Both the position numbers and the translations under genes were made by a program. The notes below the pieces were generated by a model that was not told the DNA's origin, did not search any database, and saw nothing but the letters and a program-made list of their open reading frames with translations. Of a stretch of 64,000 nt of DNA, positions 9,674-20,400 are shown in pieces (position 1 is the stretch's first letter; each line of letters begins with the position of its first letter). Source of the DNA: Acholoe squamosa (Eukaryota; Annelida; Polychaeta; Phyllodocida; Polynoidae); contig OX439047.1 of the NCBI GenBank assembly GCA_949317995.1, positions 2,342,501 through 2,406,500 on the forward strand. The letters are read 5' to 3'.

Positions 9674-10153
9674 ATGGCCCATCTACAAGCTCTCTTTGCT
9701 TTGCCTGTCCCCCAGGTGATGGAGGTGGGGAGTCCAGTTAGGGCCCTGGTTGAGTCTAACCAGACCATCCATTGTGGGTACATAGTGAGGAATTTCAAGG
9801 AGATCATTGAGCATGGTGATGTGATGGTCTGTAATTACTCCTGCCACTATTTCTTAGGCTCAGCCTTGCGTCGGGGGGCCACTGTGGCCCTTCTGACTAG
9901 GGCCTTGGGTAATATGGGTTTCTGGCCCATGGACTATAACTTAGGGCCGCGGGAGCGAGTGCTATGGGATTATCTGTTGGCGGCGTCCCTCCTCGATCTT
10001 GTGGCATCCGGGTATCCATCCACGGCTGCCGAGTATGGACTGGGGATGCTGGAGGCCCGGCTCGTTGAGTGGGAGCAGGATCACGGCCATATGTATGGCT
10101 CGGACTCGGACTCGGACTCTCCCATTGATGTTGAACCCGAGGATCTGTGGTAG
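9674..10153 (+). CDS. Conserved antisense ORF of element A
   Basis: This encodes 159 residues on the strand opposite to A's gag-pol-env, between env and the 3' LTR. The ATG sits in ACCATGG, a strong initiation context; the open frame extends upstream to 9500 from a GTG, but the ATG is preferred. An ortholog lies at the same place in element B (46287-46760, minus). The two differ at many third codon positions while blocks such as YSCHYFLGSALRRGATVALL and FWPMD stay the same, suggesting protein-level selection. The C-terminus is acidic with Ser-Asp repeats and ends in EPEDLW. I recognise no domain. By analogy only, antisense accessory genes exist in some retroviruses. It converges with env, the stops being 150 bp apart. 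Confidence 0.65.
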   Translation: MAHLQALFALPVPQVMEVGSPVRALVESNQTIHCGYIVRNFKEIIEHGDVMVCNYSCHYFLGSALRRGATVALLTRALGNMGFWPMDYNLGPRERVLWDYLLAASLLDLVASGYPSTAAEYGLGMLEARLVEWEQDHGHMYGSDSDSDSPIDVEPEDLW

Positions 10154-10302
10154 GATCCCGACTGACTGAAACCTAGGGTGTAAAAACCCGCCATCCCAAA
10201 GGCCCTTTTCAGGGCCGGCAAATTGTCCGAAAAGTTCTGAATACTGTCTCTGATGTGTTGTCTCCTGGTGGTGGACTGGGGGCAGCCTAGGCTGTGGGCA
10301 GT

Positions 10303-11472
10303 CTAGGCTGTTTCCACAGTCACCGGGGAGGGCTGGTGGTTTAGAAAATTAGCAATAGTCTGCATGTTTGACCTTGCGGTCTCCTCCTGTTGTTCGTCAA
10401 TAATTATATCTGTTGTATTTTCCAGTGCTGTCATGGTCACCGGACTGGTGCCACAATCATTCTGGAGAAGCATGGAGTAGTACAGTCCTTTGTTTTTAAG
10501 GGCTGGTATGGTACTGAACCTAGTGCGCCAAGGTAGGTGTATCACCTGAGGGAGGTGATAAGCAAATTCTCCTCTCTGTGTTGTTATAACTGCTGGTCCA
10601 TTCCAGGTAAATATAGCCTTAGGTAGTGGGAAGGTTTTAACCACTATATCCTTATAGGTAGGGGCAGCTGCTGATTTAATCTCATCAAATTCATGTGGTA
10701 TTGGCCTCAAGGGTACCGCGAAGTTTGAGTCTCCACAATATATTTTAAAATATATTGTGGGATTTGTGCGCTTGGCCACATTTTTCTTGCCACAGTGTGT
10801 CTGTGCAAATTTCTTAAGGTACTTCATTATTCTGTAGGCTGAGTAGATGGTCAGGGTGAATAATATAGCAATTATCAGGGTGTGGGTTTCCTGAATTGTG
10901 AGGAAAGGGGTGTGGGTTTCCTCTGTAGGGGTTAATTTGGTAGGATTCTTATCTGGGAGCAATTTGTGTAGGGGCAGCTCGGTGACTAGTCTGAATGCTT
11001 TGGCTGTAGGCAGGTAGGCTACAGTCCCTCCTAGTCTGTATAATTTGAGTAGTATGTATACTATAAAAATGTGAGCTGATATCCCTAGGATGAGTGCTAA
11101 GCTTTGGAAGATTGGATGCTCTGTAACTCGACGTAGGTATGATTCCTCGTAGCGTGTTTCCATTTCCTTATTAAGGTTGGAGGCATCTTTTAATACTGTT
11201 TTGGCAAAGGGCTCTAAATTTAGTTGAGTAATATCATCCATGATTGGATTTTCCTGTAGTTTTTCTAAGGTTCTAGAAAGGTTTACTACTGGGAACTTTG
11301 GAAGATTCTCTCTTTCATCTGGTTTGGTTTCAGAAATTTTGTTAAGTGCTGCCATGAATGGTAAATTAATTGTCTTGAGAATGTAATGAAATGATAAGGT
11401 TGAGTTACAGGGCAACCTTGTGTTTGGAAGAGAAAATTCTCCTACACTGATTGTGCACCCACAGGGTACACC
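10303..11472 (-). pseudogene. env: Element A env-like gene, C-terminal part (severed)
   Basis: This is the remainder of A env after the composite insertion at CACC (11469-11472). It encodes the end of the ectodomain, a hydrophobic segment (LALILGISAHIFIVYILL) typical of a membrane anchor, a Pro/Thr-rich stretch, a second hydrophobic segment (LIIAILFTLTIYSAY), and then ~160 residues with no recognised domain. It is collinear with the second half of B env. As it stands it lacks signal peptide and N-terminal ectodomain and cannot make the protein. Confidence 0.85.
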
Positions 11473-11891
11473 TGTAGTGGTTCGTCTCGTTAAGTTAGAT
11501 TAAATCATAACGAAGAGAGAGAAAAGTTTCCGGGTAGGCAACCGAGCTTTTATTTCAGAGCTTGCGTTACATACGATCACAGCCTCAGAGGACTACATGC
11601 TGCTAGTGCATTCGGTTACCCTTTCGGGTAACAACCTGGTTGAGCAGTGGGTAAACCACTACTGAGGAACCTAGGGCTAGGACCAGCCTTATATAGGGGA
11701 AAAGCCCGCGAAAACTCAGACCGGCCACGTGACGTGTGGCGGACGAGTGGTAGGCCCCCTGGTGTAGTGGATACGAACCCAGAGGCAGGTGCTGCCACCT
11801 GCCATCCGGATTCCCCCACCACACCCGAAGGACCTAGGTCTGAGTCTCACGGGTGCATGAACGTTAAAGTGTAAAATACCATACCCCTACA
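11473..11891 (-). repeat. Element C 3' LTR
   Basis: 419 bp, starting TGTAGGGG and ending CTACA in element orientation. A TATATAA box lies at about 11690-11696 (minus strand) and AATAAA at about 11549-11554. A CACGTG and a nearby GACGTG string lie near 11726-11735. It is identical to 24451-24869. Confidence 0.95.
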
Positions 11892-11905
11892 CTGCCCCCC
11901 TTAGA
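11892..11905 (-). other. Polypurine tract of element C
   Basis: On the minus strand TAAGGGGGGCAG immediately precedes the 3' LTR. The final three bases CAG recur outside the 5' LTR at 24870-24872, which informs the junction with the miniature element. Confidence 0.8.
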
Positions 11906-13201
11906 CAATAACTTGGGGGTAATTAAACCGCAGTGTATTAATAACCTAGTAAGTGATTGTTTACAATACTAAAAAGGGGTATTAATTACACTTGCTCGAT
12001 GTGAAATAGGCTATAGTATAAGACTATCCTATTTCTGAAAAATTATACAATAATAGCATCGAGTGTCGTTCATGTTATTTCCATCACTAGCTTATAACAA
12101 CCATAAATGATAAATATACAATTATCACAGATTTATAGTAACGTTTTGACAACAGTAGGGTCCTGAAAAGGACCGGTGGTTGTTAACAATGATCGTATTA
12201 TGGTTATTGAACCCGGAAAAAAAATTTTCGACTTTTTAAATTAACAGCTCTGTCTACTTTACAGAGTGAATTAAATATTAATGATCAGATATGGACAATT
12301 AATCTGATACTATATGAACACAATTAGGTATTAACCTGAGTAATACAATACTAAGTTTAGAGAAATCCGTTGGACCTTCTCTTATTTTATAGAAAAATAT
12401 TTATACTTTTGAGACGCAGCTCAGTTTATACCTTAGTGTTTTATATTTACAAGTTACAGAAGAATTATAGTCTCTTAATATATTGAGACCAGGAATGACC
12501 TATATAGACAGTTATAGGTCTAGGATTACCTTAAATAACTTTTAGGATTCGCAGATCCAGTATATTTATAGGTACCCTTATATAATAATATATCTTTATA
12601 AAAGATATTATATAGTTATAAATACAATTTTACATACAATATAATAATATCAACAAAGTTACTTGTTTTCATGATTGGAGGATGTAACAGGAGTCGGATG
12701 CTGCTGATGGCTTGGTATGGGCGAGCTGAACCCTGATGCCTGAAGTGCTATAGTAAAACTTGTTGGTGGGTGTAGCTAAACCCTGATGCCTGTAGTGCTA
12801 GCTAACTGGAGGTTATAGTAGATCCAGTTGTAGACTGTTGATGGACTCTATGGGCGTAGCTAAACCCTGATGCCTGTAGTGCTAGCTCACAAATAGTAGT
12901 GGTGTAGTAGTAAATCCGGTTTGTAGTTCAAAAGTCCATATTAGTGTAAATTGTCCATGATTTTATAATAGGCACAGTCATTACATTGTGGCACAGTACA
13001 ATTATGGTGTTTACAGCATTCGTACTCCTCCTCCAGAGTGACTTGTTTGTTTTCTCCTTCTGTTTTCAGTTTCCGGATTAGGGTACAGTTTGGTACCCGA
13101 ATCAATACGGGTTGGATAAAAAAATGGTTTCTTATCCAACAATGCATGGGTAATAGAACCCCGGGACACACAATTATGTCCGATCTTCATGCAACAGTTT
13201 T
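11906..13201 (-). other. Element C 3' noncoding region
   Basis: AT-rich with no convincing gene. A motif near TAAACCCTGATGCCTGTAGTGCTAG recurs three times at 12730-12890. A 76-codon Cys-rich minus-strand frame (12941-13171) follows the third ORF, but nothing supports it beyond being open. Confidence 0.5.
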
Positions 13202-16200
13202 TTACTGTTCCATGTTCTCCTCGGGTGGCTGGTTTGGACCCGGTTGTTGAGCCAGTGGCTGAACAGGGGGGTTCATACCAGTTCCATCCGTAGGTGCCAA
13301 TGCGGGGACAGCAGGTGTAAGTTTCACCTTTTGGCGTGCTTCGAACAGCTTCAAAGCATGCTCAGGTGTACCGTCCCAGTTATCCATGATAACTCCGAAG
13401 ACCTTGAAGAACTTTTGCTGGTTCTTCATGTTCGTTGCTCGTTCTAGGTCGAGCATCTGAGAAGCTGTTTCCTTCTCGGATAGGGCCTCCTGCCGCAGAT
13501 TAGCAGCTTCCTGCTTATCTTTGGCAACATCCGCTTTGATCTGAGTCGAGATTCGGTTGATCTCTGACTTCTGGATCGCGTCAATACACTGGAGAGTGCT
13601 CGACACGGTCCGACGATACATGTCCAGGTGGAGGTTTTCCAGATGGTGCTGTAGCGTCTCAAATTGTTTGCTCTGGATATTGCAAGACAATTTGTCCTCC
13701 TTCTTGAAGAAGGTCTCCACTGTCTGGATCAGCTTAGGCCGATGAACCACAGCACCAGGTGGGGGTACCTGACCCTGAGGCTTCGGCTGTGCTCCAGACC
13801 CACTCGCAGTGACAGCTACCTGCGTGTGCGAAGAAGCAACCGCAGTAGTAACCGCACTAGCAGTGGTCGAAGAAGGGCCTTGAGTTGGTAATCCCTGAAC
13901 CAGGGGCAACCGTGACAATTCCCTTCTAAGGTCTTTGGCCGTCAACAATGGTGCGGGTGGACGTTGTCTCACCACAGCACTCATTGTAGGTCGGGGAGCT
14001 TGACCTCCTACTGTCGGCAGTTCCTGCTTGACCCTCCCGTACTGATCAAAGATTTGCATCTCTGGTCCGGGTGGGCCCATAGCAGGGTACTGCTTCGGGT
14101 CTTTGACATTCAAAGGCGCGTGTTTCCGGGCGGACTGGCCACTCGGTCCACTGACACCAAAGAATGTCGGGTTCTGTGCACCTCGTGGAGTTGGTGCTCG
14201 CCCATAATGGGAAGGAGTTCCAGTAGGAGATGGAAGATGTGGCTTCTTCCTTCCCCCATTTGTCTGTCTCTCCAGCGCCTCCAGTGGTGACCTGGCTCGG
14301 CTTGGAGATTCAGACGCCTGTCTCTTCCTATCTGCTACAGAGGGTCCCTGGCGGTAATCCCTGCGGCTTCGGACCTGTTCTCCGGATGGAGTTACATAAG
14401 CCCCACCACGACGGCGGGCCTTGTTGCTTCTCCATTCGTTTAACAGATCGTACTCCTCCTGAGCGTACTCTAGTTTGCCGGACCCGGGAGTCTGGGCAAA
14501 CCGAGCCTTTAGTTTCTGGTTAGTACCAGGAACCGTAGGCGCAAACTGCTTCGTACTCGGTGTGAGGGAAGCCAACTTCTCTGCATTGAGGCCCCTAAGG
14601 TTGCCATAGAGTTCGGAGTGAATTTTCATCACCCGATCTATGGCTGCCTCCAGGCCCTCTCCATGCGAAGTCACATAGTGCCGGACCATGTCTCCGCGTC
14701 GGGGGGTGACACATCCTGTGCATTTAGCACATTTCTTGCCAACCTCTCGGTCGCAGACATATTCCGGCCTCTGGTGCATATGAACCTCCACGAGATGACG
14801 AAGGAACGCGTCTTTCTCGATGAAGAATTCAACCTCACCCTCACTTTGAGTACAACGTTGGAAGGGACAATCCTTACGATCCTCCCCGTAGTACTCATCT
14901 AGAGCAAACTTGAGCTTGCCCTTCTGGTCATAATTGTACAGACCATTGGGCGAATTCTTAACGAATTCCCAATAGATCCAGTACATATTGGCCGGCTTTC
15001 TATCAGAGAGCTTCTTGCGAAGCCACTCCTCCATATCTTCCTGCCTCTCACAGGTGATCCGAGGGGGCAGTCTCCATACGGATTTACTCCCCTTCAGGTG
15101 TCCCCTGTGTAGAGGAATGAAGTCGGCAAAGTTGCTATTGGCGTTAGCCCAGATAGCAGCCTCTTGCTCGTCAGTCGGAGTGATATCCACAACTGGGTCA
15201 ACCGGCTCCTCTCCCTCCGGGTCGGATGGTACATCCACAGGTTGCACAACGGGTTGTTGACCCGCGAGGACCTGGGCTGCAGCATCTTGAGCGTCTCCAC
15301 TCAAATCGGCCATTACGTCGTGTAGCTTGACGATTGGCACACCGAGCTCAACTTTTACGGTTGGGACAGCCGGTTCAGCTTCTGTATTATCAGCTTGAAC
15401 GTCTACCTCGATAGGTTCAGGTTTGCGTTGGTCAACCTTCTTCTTATTCCTCCTGCGGGATCTGCCGTTAGTAGAAGTGCCAGGCTCGGATGCGTCCGTC
15501 TCATTGCCGGAGACATCCGAAGCCTTAGCGCCCTTCTTATTGGCCGAGCGTGGAGACACCCGACGGGTTCGGGTACTGTCGTCCACACTCGTGCTGGTAG
15601 AGGGTTCGGTTCCTGACCGCTTCCCTTTACCCTTACCTTTGGTGGGGGTTGTTTTACCCTTTCCACCAGCTGCTTTCTCCTTTACTTGCTCAGTCTTCGT
15701 AGGGGTAGACTGAGCAGTTTTAAGGGAAACATCTGCATCAGGTAGGGCCTTCTCAGGTACCACTGCTGCGCCTCCCAAGGTGGGAGCTTCAGCAGGAGAC
15801 ATGAGACGGTCCATCCGATCGGCCATCTTGGCTGTTACTTGCACGGGTGCGGGTCCGGGTACTAACTCCGGATGCGCCAGTGCATACTGTCTCTCCAATA
15901 GACGTACTACGAGGTCTTGTATTACCCCGAGTCTGTCTAGTGGAGACACACCAATACGGGCCTCTTCTGCCTCAATGGTTTGAGACGTAATAGGGACCCC
16001 TGGACAGTAATCCACAACAGCGTTACCTGCTGCTTCATACTCATCCGCTGTGCTTAACAGTAGGATCTGGTCTCTGTCTATGTATCTAGAGACCTCATCT
16101 GCCTTGACACCGGTGTAACCCGTTTTGTCAGACACATAGGAAGGCCTATAAGAGGTATTCCTTCGGAAAGCCATTTCTGCGTCCCAGACGGCTTTACGAA

Positions 16201-16879
16201 ACCATAAGTGGACTACCAATCCTTTGGCCATCTGATGGTAATCCATCAACCAGGACTCCGGAAAGGTATTAGCCCACTGCGGATGAGCACATTCCCAGAT
16301 TGCGTTGACAACACGCTCGTCAACCTCTCTGGGCGTCCCATAACAGGTGGGTATCAGCATTTCCTCGGAAATTGCTAACATCCGTCCGTCATATGGACCG
16401 GCTACATCATGCCATTCGGGACTGTCTGGGAAGGGCAGCTCTAGGTGCATTGGCCTGTCAACCGGAGAAGCAGGTCCCAAAGCACCGAATGAGGTACTCC
16501 CACCAAGACGGGGCGGCAGTTGAGGGGGAGGTGGCATCAGAGCCCTGTCAAGAGACTGGGCTCCTGCCGGTTCTCCACTCAAACCTTCGGATGGAGGGGC
16601 TACATAAGGCTCACCTACATCAATTTGTTGTTGAACGCCTCGGCGTTCAGGACTAACTTGTCTGGAGTTGTCGGATGCGTCGTAGAACGATTCTACGTCG
16701 CTATCGTCTACTCCAGAGAAGTACTGATCAACATTCATTTGTTGATCCATTTGATCACAATCAGCATCGTATTGCTGATCGTCGTATGTATAAGTGGGAC
16801 TCTTGGGAGAACCACTTCCATACTCTGGCGGGGTGCTGGCACCGGCACCGCCGCCAAGACGGACGGCCTCTTCTGCCAT
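13202..16879 (-). CDS. Element C ORF3: large protein with zinc-finger-like motifs
   Basis: 1225 residues from ATG 16879 (the frame is open 12 codons further to a TTG, but ATGGCAGAAGAG is the first ATG). It lies downstream of pol where env would be. It has no signal peptide and no hydrophobic segment. Order: acidic N-terminus; a charged, conserved-looking block at roughly residues 160-360; a Lys/Ser/Thr-rich basic region; then about residues 660-750 with Cys/His groups (CPFQRC...FLRHLVEVHMH, then CAKCTGC...MVRHYVTSH) like two irregular C2H2 fingers; a Pro/Gln-rich segment; and a coiled-coil-like C-terminus. It could bind nucleic acid or chromatin. I do not recognise the family. The uninterrupted frame argues that it is needed. 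Confidence 0.75.
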   Translation of the reverse strand: MAEEAVRLGGGAGASTPPEYGSGSPKSPTYTYDDQQYDADCDQMDQQMNVDQYFSGVDDSDVESFYDASDNSRQVSPERRGVQQQIDVGEPYVAPPSEGLSGEPAGAQSLDRALMPPPPQLPPRLGGSTSFGALGPASPVDRPMHLELPFPDSPEWHDVAGPYDGRMLAISEEMLIPTCYGTPREVDERVVNAIWECAHPQWANTFPESWLMDYHQMAKGLVVHLWFRKAVWDAEMAFRRNTSYRPSYVSDKTGYTGVKADEVSRYIDRDQILLLSTADEYEAAGNAVVDYCPGVPITSQTIEAEEARIGVSPLDRLGVIQDLVVRLLERQYALAHPELVPGPAPVQVTAKMADRMDRLMSPAEAPTLGGAAVVPEKALPDADVSLKTAQSTPTKTEQVKEKAAGGKGKTTPTKGKGKGKRSGTEPSTSTSVDDSTRTRRVSPRSANKKGAKASDVSGNETDASEPGTSTNGRSRRRNKKKVDQRKPEPIEVDVQADNTEAEPAVPTVKVELGVPIVKLHDVMADLSGDAQDAAAQVLAGQQPVVQPVDVPSDPEGEEPVDPVVDITPTDEQEAAIWANANSNFADFIPLHRGHLKGSKSVWRLPPRITCERQEDMEEWLRKKLSDRKPANMYWIYWEFVKNSPNGLYNYDQKGKLKFALDEYYGEDRKDCPFQRCTQSEGEVEFFIEKDAFLRHLVEVHMHQRPEYVCDREVGKKCAKCTGCVTPRRGDMVRHYVTSHGEGLEAAIDRVMKIHSELYGNLRGLNAEKLASLTPSTKQFAPTVPGTNQKLKARFAQTPGSGKLEYAQEEYDLLNEWRSNKARRRGGAYVTPSGEQVRSRRDYRQGPSVADRKRQASESPSRARSPLEALERQTNGGRKKPHLPSPTGTPSHYGRAPTPRGAQNPTFFGVSGPSGQSARKHAPLNVKDPKQYPAMGPPGPEMQIFDQYGRVKQELPTVGGQAPRPTMSAVVRQRPPAPLLTAKDLRRELSRLPLVQGLPTQGPSSTTASAVTTAVASSHTQVAVTASGSGAQPKPQGQVPPPGAVVHRPKLIQTVETFFKKEDKLSCNIQSKQFETLQHHLENLHLDMYRRTVSSTLQCIDAIQKSEINRISTQIKADVAKDKQEAANLRQEALSEKETASQMLDLERATNMKNQQKFFKVFGVIMDNWDGTPEHALKLFEARQKVKLTPAVPALAPTDGTGMNPPVQPLAQQPGPNQPPEENMEQ

Positions 16880-17433
16880 CGACAGAAGTGGCTGTTCGGG
16901 GATAAAATATCCCAATCCACCGGATAAGCAGTGAGTACTGCTTACCCAGTGAAAGGCGGGTGCCTTTTAACGAGGGCACACCTCGGAATATGGCTGTCAC
17001 GGGCTATCAGACTCCAACAAGAGCAAGACCACCCTCGGCCACGTCTTCTTCCTTCGCAGGAATAAGACAATATGGCGGGATACTCGAACTTGAATCGCTG
17101 CGCATGATCAAACCGGCGCCTCACGTGACCATTCGAAAATGGGTCAACAACTTTCCCGCGTGCCCTTAATTAGGTCACGCGCCCTTACATAAAAACAATA
17201 CAATACCCGATCGGTCGTCCGTCCGTACTCAGGGTTCGACTATGACAATTCGCTAGGTATTCTGGAGTTTATGGATAGCATAAGCATATCCACCGGATTA
17301 TCCGTCCAAAACCATGGGTTCATTGTCATAGGACCTTTTCCAGAGACTCTTGACCGGCTCAAATATACATTGAACTAGGTTACAACATATAACAGTACAC
17401 AGTACAGGACAACACACTCGTTGTGTTAACAGG
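16880..17433 (-). other. Element C spacer between pol and ORF3
   Basis: About 550 bp with no open gene. ORF3 must be reached by splicing, an internal promoter or reinitiation; no single signal stands out by eye. Confidence 0.5.
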
Positions 17434-20400
17434 CTAGGTTACGGCAGTCTGTAGCAACCTTGGACTGCGTCTAAGAGGTTTTGAGGCCTCTTTTATTGAC
17501 CTGGTATCCATAAGAGCCTTTTCCAAGGTCTTCTTAGCCTTAGAGGGACCTTTCCTCTTATTTTTACCTGCGCCTGCCGAGACTTTTTGTATCTTCCCCT
17601 GCTTTCCGGATGTTACGACAGGGGGCACCACCCTCTTCGGGTCTGCAACCTTCCGTGGCCGCCCGGGTCCTCGCTTTCGGGTCGGTACCACTTCGAGTTG
17701 CTTAACACGACTCTGTTCCATTACTTCCAATAGACCATCGCCGTACATTTCGGTGGAGGTATCCCTCCCCCTCCATGGGCGTAGTCTCGCTACATTTGAC
17801 TTGTAACATTTACCAAGCTGTGATTTAATAATCACTGTGCAATCACTAATAACCTGAGTTATAGTGAAAGGTCCATCCCAATTACTGGCTAATTTCAGGT
17901 TAGCTAGAGGTTGGTGTAGACGCAGTACTCTATCCCCTAGATTAAAAAATCTAGCTTTTAGACCTGTGTCATAGCCAACTTTCTGCCAACGCGCAGTTTT
18001 CTGCAACTCGTCTCTAACCCTCTCATAGGCTTGTTTGAAATTATCCCGTAGGGATTCTACAAACATCACCTGGCAAGGGGCTTCCGGATTCATTCTTATT
18101 ACGCCGAACACCAAATCGGCTGGCATAATCAAATCCTCTCCAAAAACGAGGAGATTAGGAGAACAGTTTGTGCTCGAATGCACAGTGCCATTATAGGCAT
18201 GTACCACGAATTCACATTGTTCATCCCAATCATCCATCTGCTCATTTACCAGAGACTTCAATACTTGGATCAAAGTCCTATTGAATCTCTCTACTTGTCC
18301 ATCGCTCTGTGGTCTATAGGGATTAGTTCTTGTCTTGCAGATCGCCAGACAATTACACATCTCCTGCCACAGACTAGACTCAAATTCTCTGCCTTGGTCA
18401 CTATGTAACATGAGTGGGACACCTAGGTGCAGCACCCACCCTTTTACAAAGGCCATAGCACAAGTAACAGCCTTATGATCCGGTAAAGGGAACACTCGGG
18501 TGTACTTGGTATAATAATCAGACACGACCATCATACACGTGTTGCCACTAGGAGTGGGGGGAATCCCACTAATAATGTCAACAGCTATTCTAGCAAACCT
18601 TACACCAAACAGTTCCTGGGATAATGGCAGCTTGCCTAACCCGGGTCCTGGTTTGTTCTTACAGCACTCGGGACAGGTCTCCACCCATCGGGTGAGATCT
18701 GTACTCATGCCGGGCCAATAGTATCGTCTGGTCAGACGTTCTAGAGACCTTTTCTTTCCAAAGTGCCCACTAGTTCTATGTCCATGACAGAAATACATAA
18801 TATCTCGTCGCATAGCACTAGGTATGACAACTTGCAAGGTTTTGTTCCTATTAGAATGGTTCTTCCATCGAAACAGAATACCATCCCGGACTTTTAGCTC
18901 GGCCCATTGAGCTAAGAATCGTCTCATCTCTCTGTTCTCCAATGACACTACGGGTCTTGGGGGACAGATACCCTGATTAAGGAATTTAATCAAACGTGAT
19001 GTGACTGCATCAGACTTCTGGAACTGCCTGATGGTCTCCAAGGACCAATTCAAGACATGTTCCGGATGGGTTTCGAATGGAACTCGAACCCCTGCCAACA
19101 CAGCATTGTGTGCTCCACAATCAGTGCACTCAGCATTTGCACATTTCCTCACTGGGATTCTAGACAAAGCATCTGCATTCAAATGCTTTGCCCCGGCTCG
19201 GTGTTCAATCTGGCTGTGATTTAGACCGAATTCGGATAGGTGCGCTAACCAGCGACCTATCATCCCCTCTGCATCTTTGAAGTTCAATAACCATCTGAGG
19301 GAAGAGTGATCAGTCCGTAGAGTGAAATCACTCCCCCACAAAAAGTGCTTGAACTTCTTCGTATAGACCACCACAGCCAACAACTCACGTTTAGTGGTAC
19401 AATAGTTTCTTTGAGATTTACTCAACGTGTTACTAGCGAAGGCTATAGGAACTTCGACCCCATCCTGGACCTGAGAAAGGGCGGCTCCTATGCTTTCATT
19501 ACTAGCATCAGTATCTAGAATGAAATGATCATTCTCCGTGGGGTATCTCAACACAGGTGTGATAGCAAACAAATCCTTTATTTTCATAAAGGCCTCGTCT
19601 TGCTCGGGTCCCCAAGGGAATCGTTCCTTTCTGATCCCGGGTGTCCAGTGGGACAAACTCTGGATAGGAAAGGCAACCCTTGAATATCCTGGGATAAAGT
19701 CCCGGTAGTAGGAACAGAATCCGAGGAAGGACCTAACTTCTTTCGCATTCGTGGGTGCTTGCCAATTTGACACGGCATCCAGTTTCTCCGGATCGGCTTT
19801 AATCCCTTCATTCGAGATTATTCGCCCCAAGTAATTAATAGATCTTTTGAAAAGATCGCACTTCTTGGGTTTCAGCTTCAAACCATTAGTTATGATCCTT
19901 TCCAGGACCATACCTAAATTTTCCAAGCATTCTTCGTATGTCTTTCCAAAGACAATCACATCGTCTAGATAGACGAGACATTTCTTCCATAAAAGGTCAC
20001 TTAATAAAGTTTCCATCATGGCTTCAAATGTCGCCGGTGCATTGCACAATCCAAACGGCATCACATTATACTGGAATAATCCAATATGACTGGAAAAGGC
20101 CGTCTTCTCCATATCTTTCGGATGCATACCCACTTGCCAGTACCCGGATTGTAAGTCTAGAGAGCAATACCATTGCTTACCTCCAAGGGAGTCTATAGTC
20201 TCATCGATCCGTGGTAAGGGATATGAATTCTTCTTGGTCATACCATTCAATTTCCGGTAATCTATGCAGAAACGGATGCTACCATCTTTCTTGGTCACCA
20301 TGCACACAGGGCTAGACCAAGGACTGGTTGATGGAATTATTACATCCTGTTCAAGCATTTTAGCTATCTCCTCCTCAGCTACCCTTTTTTTGGCTAGTGG

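Noticed and set aside
11760..11810. B-box-like GGTTCGTATCC on the minus strand of the C LTR
   Set aside because: No A box at suitable distance and no cloverleaf, so I do not call a second tRNA-bearing LTR; it might be a relic.
12941..13171. 76-codon Cys-rich minus-strand frame after ORF3 of C
   Set aside because: No start context, homolog or conservation available; left as noncoding.
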